Part shown: positions 36,316-47,149 of the stretch, piece by piece
How the letters are laid out: every line of letters begins with the position of its first letter
Numbering within the stretch: position 1 is the stretch's first letter
Assembly (NCBI RefSeq): GCF_020379485.1
Contig: NC_063434.1
Location: 30,699,401 to 30,763,400, forward strand
Direction: 5' to 3'
Source: Brassica napus
Lineage: Eukaryota > Streptophyta > Magnoliopsida > Brassicales > Brassicaceae
DNA: 64,000 bases
Program-made: the position numbers and the translations under genes
The notes under the pieces: generated by a model
The model's input: only the letters and a program-made list of their open reading frames with translations
Databases searched by the model: none
What the model was told of the DNA's origin: nothing

Positions 36316-37604
36316 TCATTCTGAATTGTTTGAGTTCTCATCAACATCAGAACAATCATCGTCGTCACTACACTCGAACTCGTCTTCACGTGCTTCATCT
36401 GTCGCATCTTCGGGAAGATCTTCATATTGATGGTTATTTGGGTCGATCAAAAGAATTTCATCAGTTTGTTGATCAGGAACCTCAACTTCATTAATAGCAT
36501 CTTCTTCTTGCAACGGTGGTTCTTCTCCAGCAATAATTCGTCCACGAGGTGTAATTTTGATAGTAGCCAACCAATTAATCCCAGAACTTCGAAGGCGAGG
36601 GTATGGAAGAAAACTAACTTGTTCGGCCTGGGAAGCTAGGATGAAAGGCTCAAATTTGTTGTATCTTCTCCCAGAGTTGACATCCACAACACCAAATTTG
36701 TTAAACCGAACACCTCGATTCTCAACGGGATCGAACCACTCACATTTGAAGAGGACACATTTTAGCTTCAATAACCCTGGAAATTCCACTTCAATAATCT
36801 CCTGCAAGATCCCGTAAAAGTCTGTTTCGCCTTTCACACATATTCCATAGTTACTTGTTGCCCGATGACTTCCATACTCGTATGTGTGAAAGGTAAAACC
36901 TCGTGTGAAGTACATATGTGATGTGGTGACCTTTGCTACTGGACCTTGGACCAATTCGTGAAACCATACAGGGTAATATGGATCATCATACTCAACCTAC
37001 AAAATACATCACCGTTAGAATAGTACCAAAGATTGCTTAATTTTAATTAAATATAATACCTGTGATTTTAACCACTTGACAAAGTGCTTTTCTTTTCTTC
37101 CTTCCACTTCAGTTTCAGATATTCCCGGTATTGCTTCTTCAACTTGAGATACAAACATGCTGCAAATTAAACAAATGTATCATATCATATAATTAACAAC
37201 AATAAATATAATTAACAACAATAAAGATAATTTTACCTTTCAAACGAAGACGTGATTGCATCCCCACAGTTCAGCATAATATATGTGTGGGCACTATGCT
37301 TGTCCTCTTCACTAGACCACCAGACTTCTTTCAGCTTACCACCAAATCGTCCAATTTGACAAAAAATGTCAGGAACACCGTCTATGGCATATGACGAAGG
37401 TACTCCACCATCATCATATCTTCTAGGAACTCTTTTCCTTGTACGGACGGTTGGAGCAAAGTAGTAAGACGTGAAGTTAGAAGTTTCTGCTGTCAAACTC
37501 CCAGCAATGATCGAACCTTCCACCTTTGCTAAATTTTTTGCTTTCCCCTTCAAATGTTTCATGTACCTCTCATATGGATACATCCAAGTGTAACTGTACA
37601 TCAA
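36316..37604 (-). pseudogene. Truncated CACTA transposase (TNP2-like), C-terminal domains only
   Basis: Exons on the minus strand: 37604-37233 (MYPYERYMKHLKGKAKNLA, PEGSI-type block, DUF4218-like), ~37160-37060 (EVEGRKEKHFVKWLKSQ) and ~36997-36316 (YYPVWFHELVQGPVAKVT, DFYGILQEIIEVEF, CEWFDPVENRGVRF, DUF4216-like, acidic tail). In TNP2-type transposases these follow the catalytic DDE domain. Here the frame begins only ~360 bp from the right terminus, so the catalytic half is deleted. The element cannot move on its own. Confidence 0.8.
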
Positions 37605-37950
37605 CTTTACAACGAATTCAGTTAGGTATAAAGCACACTAAATACACGTTTGGACCAAGTATAACTGTTACAAGTTTCGTCGTAAAGTAGTTGTAAAATT
37701 ACAACTGCTTTACGAGGAATGGTAATTAGCAGGTTTCGTCGTAAAGTAGTTGTACAGTTACAACGCTTTTACGTGGTAGATAATATTCCTCGTAAAGCCG
37801 TTGTAACTTTACAACTACTTTACGACGAAACATGTTCGATGTATTATTACCTCCACTTTACGACGAAACAACATTTCGTCGTAAAGTTGTCGTAATGGAC
37901 TCGTAATTTTACGAGGAAATAATTTCCTCGTAACTTTTCGTTGTAATGCC
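37605..37950. repeat. Right subterminal repeat zone of the CACTA element
   Basis: Same decamer family as the left zone (TTTCGTCGTAAAG, TTGTAAAGTTAC, TTACGAGGAA) in both orientations up to the right inverted terminus. Confidence 0.85.
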
Positions 37951-38414
37951 CGCGTTTTCTTGTAGTGGCTGTGCATGTAGTGTATTGAAAACGACATTCG
38001 CCTCCAAATTTATTTAAGTCTCCAAATTTAAAATATTTTTTAGTCTAGTAGCTTAAACTTATTTTGAAAAACCTACAACTAATTCACCTTCTGAACTCAA
38101 CTATTTTTTTCCTATATGATATAATTACAGCATATTTACTTAATAAAATTATTCTTTTATAATTTTAGACTTGTATATTTGGTGATGATGATATTTTGTA
38201 TTAAAAAAATTATTTTAAAAACTTACCTTAAACCCTTGACACAACACTGTATATACGAGCCAACTTATTCTGCAGAGAGATACCTTGCCGAATAATCCCT
38301 TCATGCCTCCACCTGCAGAGCTAGGGTAGTATATCATATGATACTATGGTCGTCTCTCAGAAATAATTTAAACTGTTAGAAGATAAAGATAATTAAAAAT
38401 AACAGTCTACAAAC

Positions 38415-38461
38415 CAGAAGATAAATAAGTTACAAAAAAAAAAAAAATCAGAAGATAAATA
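38415..38461 (+). mobile_element. 21-bp A-tailed micro-insertion with 13-bp TSD
   Basis: CAGAAGATAAATA flanks AGTTACAAAAAAAAAAAAAAT (insert 38428-38448). The host context after it matches VIH1 intron sequence, so it entered the VIH1 pseudogene after duplication. It looks like a retroposon tail. Confidence 0.6.
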
Positions 38462-38830
38462 GAACAAGGAGTATATCCATCATCATATAACAACTAAAAA
38501 AACTAAACAATGAGTATATGACTTTGAAAAATCACCTCTGTCTATATTCACTGTGAGATAACAGATTCAAGTGAATTTGGTTAGAAATATCAGAGGAAAA
38601 TAACAAAACAAACTCCTATGGTTTTATGTTTCTAGTTTAGACTTTGTCCTTATGGGGGATAAATAGATTATACCCAAGCTACCACAGACCAATGAATGAA
38701 AAGAGAAGGTCACCATTGACAGGCTTTCCACAAATGGGCTTCCAGAAGCGTTCACCATTGTACGTCAACATCAGGTGGGTTTAACAGTTTCTCCTCTGTA
38801 CCACTGTCATGTAAGAACAAAAGTTTTTTA

Positions 38831-39970
38831 ACACTTGTCAGATCAAAAGAGCAAGTATAAAGAAGATATATAGGAGATTGATTGATTATATGCTAAGAAA
38901 AAAACATACTGACAATGGCTGTCCGTGATGGAGCTCTCCTTAACGATACAGCTTGCAAGATCCGAGATCCATCGAGAGAGGAGAGAAAGAAAGAATGGGA
39001 ACAGAGAGTGAGAGAGACTGAGAAATGAGAAGATTCAAAATTTGTTTTGCTTTTTTTACTCTACCATAATAAAATATTTATCTACCCCCAAAAAAAGCAA
39101 CGGATCTATTATTTACTTTACCGTTGTAATTTATTATAGCATAGCTTCCTTTAATTTTACTATTTCCGATAAAGAGTTTTATTTATATTTTTAAAGATTT
39201 TTATTTAGTTTCCTTCACCTGAACCTTTTTTTTTTGAAACACAAGTGTTTCCTTCACCTGAACCAAAACATATTATTATTTTAATAAGATTTTGAATTTT
39301 CCGGTTTTCTGTTTACGAAATTTAGACCGTAGATTTTTCCGGTTTGCCATGTAAACATCAAATAATCTCCGCTAAGCATTTTGGTCCAAAGTAGCAAAGT
39401 AAAAGGTCGAAAACGAAATCCATTATCCCAGTAAGGCTCTTTCACCCTCAAAGTTTGATTCTTTTATCCATTTTTAGTCTTTGCTTGAAGTTCTTGAAAT
39501 GCATTAAGGTCTGAGATGCAATGATTCCTCTGAACATTTACAGTTTTTTGGAGATTGAACTATTTGTTCCCGGGTTTATTGGGACTGTATGGCAATGCAC
39601 ATAAGGTGTTTGTTAGATTGCCTGCCTGCCTGAGAATTTTGGATTTGGAAATCAGTTTTTTTTTCCTTTAATTAGGCTTTAATTTGAATTGGTTTTTTTT
39701 ATCATCACAGGACTTTGCAGTTTTGCAATTAGCCAGGCTAGTCTTTTTTTTTCTCTTCCGGAAAGGGAAAGCAAAGATTCCTTTTTTCGATCTGTTTTTA
39801 CATAAAGACAATAGTTTTATTGTAATGAAATGACCAAAGCAAGTACTGTTGTATGTTTACGACTTTTGTTTTGCTTTTATAAAAGATTTCTTTACCAATA
39901 TTGTTTTCAGCTGATTTTTATTTTTTTGTTTTCTTCTATTTAGTTCTACCAGCTTCTCTACTGAAGAAAG
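38831..39970. other. Spacer with possible 5' flank of the TyrRS copy
   Basis: No intact exon. AGAGAGAG-rich sequence at 38960-39030 resembles a plant 5' leader on the minus strand. The stretch 39380-39960 leads into the TyrRS pseudogene and probably represents its original 5' flank, which would make it a DNA-level copy. A micro-insertion lies at 39226. Confidence 0.4.
39208..39264 (-). mobile_element. 21-bp T-headed micro-insertion with 18-bp TSD
   Basis: GTTTCCTTCACCTGAACC occurs at 39208-39225 and 39247-39264. Between them are ten T's and GAAACACAAGT (39226-39246), a poly-A tail on the minus strand. The long perfect repeat makes this the clearest micro-insertion in the window. Confidence 0.75.
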
Positions 39971-39993
39971 GTCACGGCAATATAGTAAACCTT

Positions 39994-41605
39994 ATGGCAT
40001 ATGCAACAGGAGTGACCCCTGCTTCAAGGAGTATCTTCCCTATTTGTTCCAGAGCCTTGTTATTTCGCTTACGTGTGGCTTCTATACTTGAATCATCCCC
40101 CTCCACTTTCTTCACAAGGGTCCAAGCTCATCAGCTTTTCTCCACTTCTAGAGCTCCTCTCTTCTCCTCTGTTAAGTGTTCTACTTCCTCTCTTGAGACA
40201 GCTGCTTCTCGCCCAAATGTAGTCGATATACTCGAAGAAAGAGGACTCCTGGAGTCAATCACCAGCGAGAATCTCAGGTCTGCTTGTTCTGATCCCAGCG
40301 TAGCTCCTACTGCGGGTTTGATCCAACGGCTGAGAGTTTACACTTGGGTAATCTCCTTGGTATCATTGTCCTTTCTTGGTTCCAAAGATGAGGACACCAA
40401 GCCGTTGGTTTGATTGGTGACCCATCTGGTAAAAGCCTAGAAAGACCAGAGCTTGACGCCCTTACATTGGAGAAAAACATCGCCGGGATTAAAAACATCC
40501 TCGTCAAGATTCTTGGTGGCAATGCTAGGCTCTTATGTGATTTTTTAATAACTACGATGCTAGACTTTCTGAAAAACGTTGGTCGGTTCGCTAGAGTTGG
40601 ACAAATGATGGCGAAGGAGAGTGTGAAGAAGAGGTTGGGATCAGAGCAAGGTATGAGCTACACCGAGTTCAGTTATCAGTTACTGCAAGGATATGATTTT
40701 GTTCATCACTCGATACATGCTTCAATCAGCAGTGCATGCGGTCTGGAGAGAAAGGAATAGAAGAAGGCATGGAGAGCCTCCATCCCCTGCTGCACTCTTG
40801 ATCAAACGGCTTGACAAGAATTTAAGGAACAAGTTCACGGTGATAAGACAGAAGGGAGACCAAGAGTATGAAAAGGGAATGGAAACTTGGTTTAGCTTGA
40901 GATAGAAGTTTATTTGAAACTCAATTTTGAAGTTTAGGCATGTTTAGACCTTTATAATTCTTGGAGGGAATCATTAGTTTGTAAAAGATCTTTTTTTCTT
41001 TGAATTAAATTTAACATTCAATTCAAAAAAAAAAAATGATTTTGTTCACTTGTTGGACAAGGAAGGGGTTAATGTTCAGATAGGTGGGAGTGATCAATGG
41101 GGTAACATCACAGCTGGAACTGATTTGATCCGTAAGATTCTCCAAACCGAAGAAGATGGAGCTGTTTGGCTATCTCCTTCCATGCTATCGCCTTATAAGT
41201 TCTATCAGTACTTCTTCTCACGTTGATGTGATACGCTTCTTGAAGACGTTAACTTTCTTGAGTTTGGATGAGATCAAGATGTTGGAAGATGAGAGATGAG
41301 GAAGCCTGGGTATGTCCCTAACACCGCGCAGATGAAGCTCGCTGAAGAAGTAACTAGATTTGCACATGGCGAAGAGGGTTTGAAGGAGGCAATGAAAGCA
41401 ACAGAGGCTTTAAGACCAGGAGCTGAGACAAAGCTTGATTGGAACTTGATTGAGAGAGGTTTTCTATTGTGGATGTCTCTGGTTCTTCAGGGTTGTTTGA
41501 GAGTAAGTCTGCAGCAAGGAGGTTGTTGAAGCAAGGTGGGGTTTATATGAACAATGAGAGAGTTGATGATGAGAATAAAAGAGTTGAAGTGGGTACATAG
41601 ATAAC
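39994..41605 (+). pseudogene. Organellar tyrosyl-tRNA synthetase pseudogene
   Basis: The frame opens MAYATGVTPASRSIFPIC, an organelle-targeting leader, and continues PNVVDILEERGLLESITSEN, the class Ib core LHLGNLLG (HIGH motif), [67 protein letters not shown] and ALRPGAETKLDWNLIER. It matches the bacterial-type plastid/mitochondrial TyrRS (At3g02660 type). Damage: a deletion/frameshift after SDPSVAP, a TGA in place of the Cys of the WFQRCGH stretch, loss of the KMSKS-like loop (KFGKS), TGA and TAG stops in the C-terminal part, a lost C-terminus and a LINE insertion at 40706. No introns are seen within the coding part. Confidence 0.9.
40706..41035 (+). mobile_element. 5'-truncated LINE (L1-type) insertion
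   Basis: A 13-bp target duplication ATGATTTTGTTCA flanks it (40693-40705 and 41036-41048). The insert encodes the C-terminal end of a Brassicaceae LINE reverse transcriptase polyprotein (SAVHAVWRERNRRRHGE, LDKNLRNKFTVIRQKGD, METWFSLR stop), then a short 3' UTR and an A-tail. It split the TyrRS copy. Confidence 0.88.
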
Positions 41606-41653
41606 ATCTGAAAAGGATTTAAATCTTGAAGTCTGAATGAAATCATGAGTTAT

Positions 41654-41685
41654 GCTAGGCCTTTTTTTTTTGAACAAGCTAGGCC
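41654..41685 (-). mobile_element. Short T-headed micro-insertion, weak
   Basis: GCTAGGCC repeats on both sides of ten T's plus GAACAA (41662-41677). The repeat is only 8 bp, so chance or another mechanism is possible. Confidence 0.3.
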
Positions 41686-42682
41686 ATTAGATATAGAATA
41701 GGGCTATCATGTTTTAAGACCAGCCAAATTTAAATTGAAGTTTTAGTAAACTATTACATACTGTAGTGTTTTTCACGCAAAGGCCCATTATAATTTAGTT
41801 TCCGCGCAAGCGCGGGGTCGGGTTACGTTGTTGATGCGTTTTGTTGTTTTGTGTACGGAATTTTGTCATTTTTTTTAACTTTTGTTTTTTTTGTATTATC
41901 TATAATGATGATGAATGGAACATTGGAAGTCACATAGCTTGATTAGGTTGATATAATAATAACCGGAGAATTCATATGTGTTGATATTAGTTACAAAATT
42001 ATTTATTTTTAGAATTTTACTGGATTTTGTTTAAAATGATTTGTGGTGGACAAAAAAAAAAGTGAAATGGTCGACCAAAGAATAGAATTTGGTATAATTT
42101 TATGGCCCAATATAATGATTAAGTGAAAACTGGATTTGTCGTGACGCTTTGGTTGGGCCGACTTATAAGGCAAGCACATGTACAGTGCCACCCCTCACTT
42201 AATTGCAACTCTTTATAAATATTTGAAGGTGAAGCTGTTTTTTCTATGGTCTTAGATTCGTCGAGATTTGTATTTTGATATGATTTAAGTGGGCTACTAA
42301 AGTGTAGTTATTTAAATGTGTGTCATGTTGTGTATATTTTTTTGTCCTTGTAGTAAATTTGTGGTATTTATTTGCTGTTGTTTTATTCTAAACTAATATT
42401 TATTATCCCAAACCTATTTATTATTGGTAATTTATAATTAACTGTTACTTGTGTTTTAAATCAATCATCTAAAATAAAATAAAACATAAACTATAATGAA
42501 ACTTACATTGGGGAGTTTTAGTTTTTTTTTGGTCCATAGTGGCCTTTAAATTAAGGATTGCAAAAGCTGCAATTGGAAGTAAATCAATAAGAAAGCAAGG
42601 AGAATACGGGAACAGAAAGGAAGATGAGGTAATCCGGAGGAATATGCAAAAACATAATCGGTGAACGCTTGTTTCCTTGCAG

Positions 42683-42723
42683 CATAATCTCTTTTTTTTT
42701 TTTTGTCAACTAACATAATCTCT
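42683..42723 (-). mobile_element. 21-bp T-headed micro-insertion with 10-bp TSD
   Basis: CATAATCTCT flanks a T-run plus GTCAACTAA (42693-42713). Same size and build as the insertions at 1427, 38428 and 39226. Confidence 0.55.
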
Positions 42724-43335
42724 GTATTGGCCTAATCGGTGAACACTTTTTCCATTGTCATATTGTTTTTAAATTACATTTTTTAAAGAAAAATTACCTT
42801 TAGTCTCATGTTTATATCGTGAAAATATTTGTTTCATTTTTAAGTTTGTTATTATTTTTTGTTATATTTGGTTATATTTTTCACCATTTATTTTGATTAT
42901 ATGTAACTTAAATGTTGTGTGTTTATCAGTACATTATTAATTTTCCTTAACTTGAGTTTTTTTTTTTTGGTTGATCTTGCTTCGGTAAAATGTTCAAAAC
43001 AATGGCTTTGTTTGCTTTTCAATAAATTTGTTCCATAACCTATTTAAATCACTAACCTTTTTGTACACCCATATTTTTGTGCACACATCGGTTTATGCCA
43101 CAATCGCAAAAAGCCAAGAATAATTATGTGCTGGAATGAATTGATTTTCATACGTAATCCAAATAACATACGTCTTTCAAATTTAGCTGCTTTTTGTTTT
43201 GGTTTTGGAAGACGATAGATGTATAAACTTACATGCTCTTGCTCCCTCCAACTTCTTGAAAAGATTAATGTACAGACTAAAACGCTATGTGTTCTGCACA
43301 ATGTTGAAACACTCAATATTTTTTGTAAAGGTAAG

Positions 43336-44190
43336 ATTCAGATAACATTGTTGCCGTCCATGTCGTTGTTCCAGAGATGTCTTTGATGGATCTTATTGTA
43401 TTTCATGTGACTACTTATAAGTTGCCCAGCTGCAATTGCTGATATTAGAGATAACTCTCGGGCCAAAACTGCTCATGCCACTATCATAGCTACCGTCCTT
43501 GAGTTCATCCCCATCGGCTCCATGCTCGTTCCTTTAACGCATAGGAGGTTTAACCAAGTCGATTGAGACGGAAACTGTGTTCCTTATCTCACTGTCCCAA
43601 CCCGAAACTGTAAGCAATGATAAATAAATAAGTCAAGTTAAATTCTAGAGCTTAAGAAAGATAGATTTAATCAATTACCTCAATAGATGGTGTGGTAGTA
43701 GAGATATGTATATCTTTACCATTAATGGCTACCATCATTGTGATGCATTGTGAGCTCTCAATGTTTTGAGCTGGATCTTGGCAAGTAGCTATGAATTCAT
43801 CAAACACTATGTTGCTGGCGTGAGAATTTATTGAGCATATTGAGCTCCACCAAGACAGCCACACTCGTTTTCACTTTTTACTAATATGCTCAAAACAGTT
43901 TCGAGTGGTTACTAAGTTTACTAAACTTCCACTCGAATCGTTTTACAAACTGCAGTCTAATAATACGATCATATCAAACCAATAACATACACAAAGGAAC
44001 TTACCAAAGATTCCGATCACATCCATGTATGGGAAATCATAGGTGAGGTAGTCAATAACAGTATGCACACCTTTGGTTACCATGTTCATGCCCATATCAC
44101 CACCAGTGTTACAACTGAACGTTAAGTAGACTTTTTCCCTGCCATGTACAGTGAACACTTTGTAGCCTCGTAAATCTACTTGACATGCAT
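43336..44190 (-). pseudogene. Captured HMG-CoA reductase 3' exons
   Basis: Minus-strand pieces in gene order: 44190-~44000 (YKVFTVHGREKVYLTFSCNT, GGDMGMNMVTKGV, YMDVIGIFGKF), ~43870-43675 ([46 protein letters not shown]) and ~43610-43336 (NLLCVKGTSMEPMGMNS, ISAIAAGQLISSHMKYNK). They match the catalytic domain of HMGR, the ER enzyme making mevalonate, including the DxMGMNMV and GQDPAQ...SSQC regions. Several conserved residues and at least three codons (stops) are changed. Introns are retained between exons. N-terminal membrane exons are absent. Confidence 0.85.
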
Positions 44191-45994
44191 CCACTAAATT
44201 ATTTCATCTGGTTGATTTTGACAGTATATACTTCTAGATCTAGAATATGGAAAGACTTGGTTCAGATTTAGACTGCAACTACTGATTGAAAAATTCACTG
44301 TACGTTTAGCCAGTGAATTTTTCGTTGGAGCTTTACCATCTCCTTCACTATCTTCTGAACATGGCTTCCCATGGAGACATCTCGATGCCTGCGGTAGTGG
44401 TATCCTGCGTCGCTAGCTATGGCACTATTCTACGTCTTCATATTTTACGCTTCCAACATGATTCTACCCTCCTATCTTCATTTTGGACTAGTTGTTATAA
44501 TCCTAGCCGGGGAGATAAACGATGAGTGTATTTGAGATGCAGGGTTCCAAAATTTAATATAAGCATATATAGGGAGGAAGTACAAAGGTGTAACGATTCA
44601 GAACTTTTAATGATGAACATGGTAAAGAGAAGTAGGGTTAGAAGAAGATACATCGATTCGTGGAAATTGAAAGGATCACTTGTGTTTCAGAGGAGGCTGA
44701 AGCGATAGATTTCCATCGAAGAGGAAGTTAACAGACCAAAGAGGCTTATTTGGGCCATAAACACACAAAATCTTCATTAAACCCAAATACATATTTTCGG
44801 TGGGATCCACAAAGGTGGACACGTGGACAGCTTACTGTCCGATTATAATATAGACTAGGGGGTTTTCCGCCCGGATTTTTTCCTATAATATTTGTTTAAT
44901 TTTATATTTATATTTTAAAATAGAACAAATATGATATACACTGAAACTTGTTATAGAATTATAAACATAAATGCAAATTTAAAAAATATTTGAAATAAAT
45001 TGTTGTGTGTTTATTGGAGTTTTATATAGGATATTAGTAATATTAATAAAAAGTTAACTAAATTATAAGTTAAGATCTATATATATTCTTTATCTTCGTT
45101 ATTTATTTTTATGTAAAACAATTGCAAAGCTTATAATTAGTACTGTATAAATTTTGATTGGTTTTAAAATTATTAAATTTTATTTTTGTACTTGTCTTTA
45201 AAAGAAAGTAACACCGACTTGTATACCGGTTCTTTATTTGTTGACTTCTTAGATCTTTTATCTGTGCTACGCGCGGATTGTTTGGTATAGTTAAACTTTT
45301 ATTTATTTAATTAATTTATATTTATTTTAATACTCTATATTGTAATTTGTATAGTGATTTTTTGCCTCTGAACTCTCATACTTAAAGTTAAAGCCACTAA
45401 AATATTTATAATCCTTAATAAATAAATATATTTGTTAGTATATAATTAACAATTAATTAAAAAGAAATTTTATTGATTTATAATTATCATTGTCTAAAAA
45501 TAATTTATATTGTGTTATAAAGTCTTCATATCTTAAATAAATAATTAGATTTGTTAATATATTATCGTAAATTAAAATGCTTTTTTATTTGGTAATTATC
45601 ATTTTATAAAAATAATTTATATTGTGTTACCAAAAATAATATTTTACATCATTATTATTATTTTTAAATAAAAGAGATATATCTCTCTATATATATTGTA
45701 TATAATTTTATATATACATAAGTGTTTTTAATATTCTTACACGATAAAGGAAAATTTTATTATAATAAATAACTTTGTGATATGTAAAAAAAAATGATAT
45801 TTATTTTTTTTATTAAATATTTCAAATGCATGAGTACTTTTAAACTGTATTTTACGTGATAAAAATAATTTTGCTATGATAAAAAAAATTCTGTATGGTT
45901 GATTTAATATTAAATTCTGAACATATGAAAATAATTTATTCTAGTGATATTTAAATTGATAATATATCTATTTATATGCAATTATTGTGTTTGC

Positions 45995-46461
45995 AACCAA
46001 TGTACCGTTGCAACAAAACTCTTTCTTGAGGTCCTTAAGTATCTTGCTGTAAAATAAACATGAACATGTCCGAGTTCAGAGTCATGAACCAATGTACTGT
46101 TGCAACAAAACTCTTTCTTGAGGTCCTTAACTATATTGCTGTAAATATACTCTTTCTTTGTCAAGCTTTTCCTACCATTGCGCTGCTGCACACGAATGTG
46201 GACGTACTCCTTTGTTCCCGCACCTGAGTCCTCAGCATTCGCATCAGCAAACGGGTCTGCAGGTAATTAAAAAATAAACTGATTAGCAAATGAGAAACAT
46301 TAACCATAGCCCATGTTCCAAATATAAAAAACTGTAACCAAAGATTTAAGATAAGTCTTAAATGGACAAATGAGGCAGATAAGCAGAGGTATTTTGATAG
46401 ATTATGGATCAAAGTGGAACTTACCGAAGGCAGTAGAGACCTGGGAATCAAGTTCAGACAT
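45995..46461 (-). pseudogene. Captured eIF1/SUI1 gene fragment
   Basis: Exon 1 (46461-46425) encodes MSELDSQVSTAF and ends at a GTAAGT donor. Exon 2 from 46256 continues DPFADANAEDSGAGTKEYVH, IRVQQRNGRKSLT, then KDLKKEFCCN and HDSELGH. This is plant translation initiation factor eIF1, which locates the AUG in the 43S complex. The segment after RKSLT has a deletion, and a ~92-bp stretch encoding LKKEFCCN... is duplicated (45995 and 46087), ruining the C-terminus. Confidence 0.88.
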
Positions 46462-47132
46462 GAAACTTTGTTGATCTGATGGGCAAAAGGACAGAGAATC
46501 TGAGACCTGAGCAAGAAAACCAACGTCATAATAAAAGTTTAACACACTCAGATGGGTACAAAACACCATGATATAAACAGAACAGTTAACCATCAAGTAA
46601 ACTACACTTCAGTATGAGTTACACAAAACACTAAGATACATTGCGCTTGAAGTAAACGATTTCAACAACTCCTTTGTTCCCGCACCTGAGTCCTCAGCAT
46701 TCGCATCAGCAAACGGGTCTGCAGGTAATTAAAAAATAAACTGATTAGCAAATGAGAAACATTAACCATAGCCCATGTTCCAAATATAAAAAACTGTAAC
46801 CAAAGATTTAAGATAAGTCTTAAATGGACAAATGAGGCAGATAAGCAGAGGTATTTTGATAGATTATGGATCAAAGTGGAACTTACCGAAGGCAGTAGAG
46901 ACCTGGGAATCAAGTTCAGACATGAAACTTTGTTGATCTGATGGGCAAAAGGACAGAGAATCTGAGACCTGAGCAAGAAAACCAACGTCATAATAAGAGT
47001 TTAACACACTCAGATGGGTACAAAACACCATGATATAAACAGAACAGTTAACCATCAAGTAAACTACATTTCAGTATGAGTTACACAAAACACTAAGATA
47101 CATTGCGCTTGAAGTAAACGATTTCAACAACT
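46211..47132 (-). repeat. 462-bp tandem duplication of the eIF1 5' part
   Basis: TTTGTTCCCGCACCTGAGTC recurs at 46211 and 46673 and identity extends over essentially the whole 462-bp unit, with only single-base differences seen (e.g. TTTAACACAC context near 46537/46999). Each unit contains eIF1 exon 1, intron 1 and the start of exon 2. High identity dates the duplication after capture. Confidence 0.92.
46673..46923 (-). pseudogene. Second partial eIF1 copy
   Basis: Exon 1 at 46923-46887 and exon 2 start at 46718-46673 (DPFADANAEDSGAGTKE), then the frame runs into duplicated upstream sequence. It is the 5' member of the 462-bp tandem duplication and cannot encode eIF1. Confidence 0.85.
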
Positions 47133-47149
47133 CCTGAGTACCTTAAGAA

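Larger units (their letters stand above)
33478..37967 (-). mobile_element. CACTA (En/Spm) DNA transposon, 4.49 kb
   Basis: The left end is CACTACAAGAAAACAT, the right end reads TTTTCTTGTAGTG, and both are flanked by the 3-bp target duplication GCT (33475-33477 and 37968-37970). Subterminal zones are packed with TTACGACGAA / TTACGAGGAA motifs in both orientations, the usual binding landscape for the element's accessory protein. Two minus-strand gene regions lie inside: an accessory-protein-like gene (33999-35630) and a transposase C-terminal remnant (36316-37604). Low divergence of the ends suggests recent movement. Confidence 0.95.
32927..38830 (-). pseudogene. Scrambled partial copy of VIH1, split by a CACTA element
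   Basis: Exon-intron pieces closely match VIH1: 32927-33006 (= exon near 19730-19812), 33247-33358 (= 20098-20201), 38278-38350 (= ~20320-20394) and 38706-38757 (= ~20530-20580). The last is fused directly to a piece of the later phosphatase exon (38757-38805 = ~18826-18905), apparently at a shared AATGG(T). Introns are retained, so it arose by DNA duplication. All pieces keep VIH1's orientation, but the phosphatase piece is out of order. There is no continuous frame. The CACTA element sits between the second and third pieces. Confidence 0.85.
41795..44854 (-). mobile_element. Helitron carrying HMG-CoA reductase fragments
   Basis: On the minus strand the 5' end is TCTATATTATAATCGG (44854 leftwards) and the 3' end is the hairpin CCGCGCTTGCGCGG followed by AAACTAA (about 41795). 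The base after CTAA is A rather than the canonical T, so the 3' end may have mutated. The 5' end abuts the CTAG of the next Helitron with no base between. No Rep/helicase. It carries minus-strand HMGR exons and a micro-insertion at 42693. Confidence 0.75.

Noticed and set aside
45236..45290. A further Helitron 3' end (GTGCTACGCGCGG hairpin)
   Set aside because: Hairpin imperfect and no matching CTRR|T and 5' end found.
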